Below, one piece after another: positions 33,583-33,673 of a DNA stretch of 33,673 nucleotides. Below the pieces are notes generated by a model. It was not told the DNA's origin. It made no database searches and was given only the letters and a program-made list of their open reading frames with translations. The position numbers and the translations under genes are program-made. Numbering within the stretch: position 1 is the stretch's first letter; each line of letters begins with the position of its first letter. Origin of the DNA: an uncultured bacterium (lineage in GTDB: Bacteria; Patescibacteriota; Minisyncoccia; Phycocordibacterales; PALSA-1337). The stretch covers positions 1-33,673 of the forward strand of contig CAIQCJ010000028.1 in NCBI GenBank assembly GCA_903870315.1. The letters are read 5' to 3'.

Positions 33583-33673
33583 TTACCTGTATATCAACCT
33601 CTTAACATCTCCCATATGTCCTTTCTCCATATACACACCAACACCAAGAAGACTAAGCATACTTCTCCATCTA
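33583..33673 (-). CDS. Possible C-terminal end of a minus-strand gene (cut by window edge)
   Basis: Reading from the right edge, a frame of 29 residues ending in MGDVKRLIYR reaches a TAA at 33583-33585. Composition is coding-like, but the piece is short and I do not recognise the protein. It could be chance. Confidence 0.25.
   Translation of the reverse strand, partial: RWRSMLSLLGVGVYMEKGHMGDVKRLIYR

Overview
The window looks like part of the chromosome of a Candidate Phyla Radiation (Patescibacteria, probably Parcubacteria-type) bacterium. The support is moderate-to-low GC, tightly packed genes with 1-40 bp overlaps, two stand-alone TraG/VirD4-like ATPases, a SecA with the extra loop before its 'ADITYGTNNEFGFDYLRDN' block, a Tgt with an enlarged loop, an O-antigen-ligase/TPR fusion, and almost no Shine-Dalgarno sites. 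TGA is used as a normal stop (for example at 2556-2558 and in murB), so this is not a UGA-recoding Gracilibacteria/SR1 genome. No rRNA, tRNA or CRISPR was found. Lineage is inferred from gene style only.

Layout. 1-67: N-terminus of a transposase-like HTH protein, reading off the left edge. 148-606: a small promoter/ORF/terminator unit. 684-3276 (+): a TraG-like ATPase and a GT2 glycosyltransferase. 11383-3281 (-): a surface-glycan cluster of nine genes. In transcription order it holds a Wzx flippase, DUF268-type protein, GT2, SAM methyltransferase, GT-B-like protein, GT6 (ABO/alpha-1,3-Gal(NAc) transferase family), FkbM methyltransferase, GT11 (alpha-1,2-fucosyltransferase family) and a CDP-tyvelose-epimerase-like SDR. 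A divergent Wzy/WaaL-like polymerase-ligase with TPRs (11503-13764) completes a Wzx/Wzy-style pathway. 13765-14096: a non-coding stretch with two promoters, a possible attenuator/sRNA and a long hairpin. 14097-23758 (+): murB, secA, an HD hydrolase, a hypothetical with a canonical promoter and Shine-Dalgarno site, a second larger TraG-like ATPase, a hypothetical and obg. 25327-23771 (-): gatB. 25392-28279 (+): a small hypothetical, an RRM RNA-binding protein with a structured leader, a LOG-family protein and tgt. 28321-32046: a PfkB kinase (-) divergent from class II aldolase, a D-2-hydroxyacid dehydrogenase and ribosomal protein L25. 32125-33507: a secreted coiled-coil lytic transglycosylase. 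A possible minus-strand gene end lies at the right edge.

Together the genes cover envelope building (glycan cluster, murB, lytic transglycosylase, secA), translation (gatB, tgt, rplY, obg) and a fragment of sugar metabolism.

The points most worth follow-up are these. (1) GT11 and GT6 sit in one glycan operon, the enzyme pair that builds blood-group A/B-like epitopes. (2) A repeated promoter layout, often TGnTATAAT followed 6-7 nt later by the ATG, predicts that many mRNAs here are leaderless. (3) A 94-bp imperfect palindrome is embedded in frame inside tgt. (4) A compact possible attenuator lies upstream of murB.
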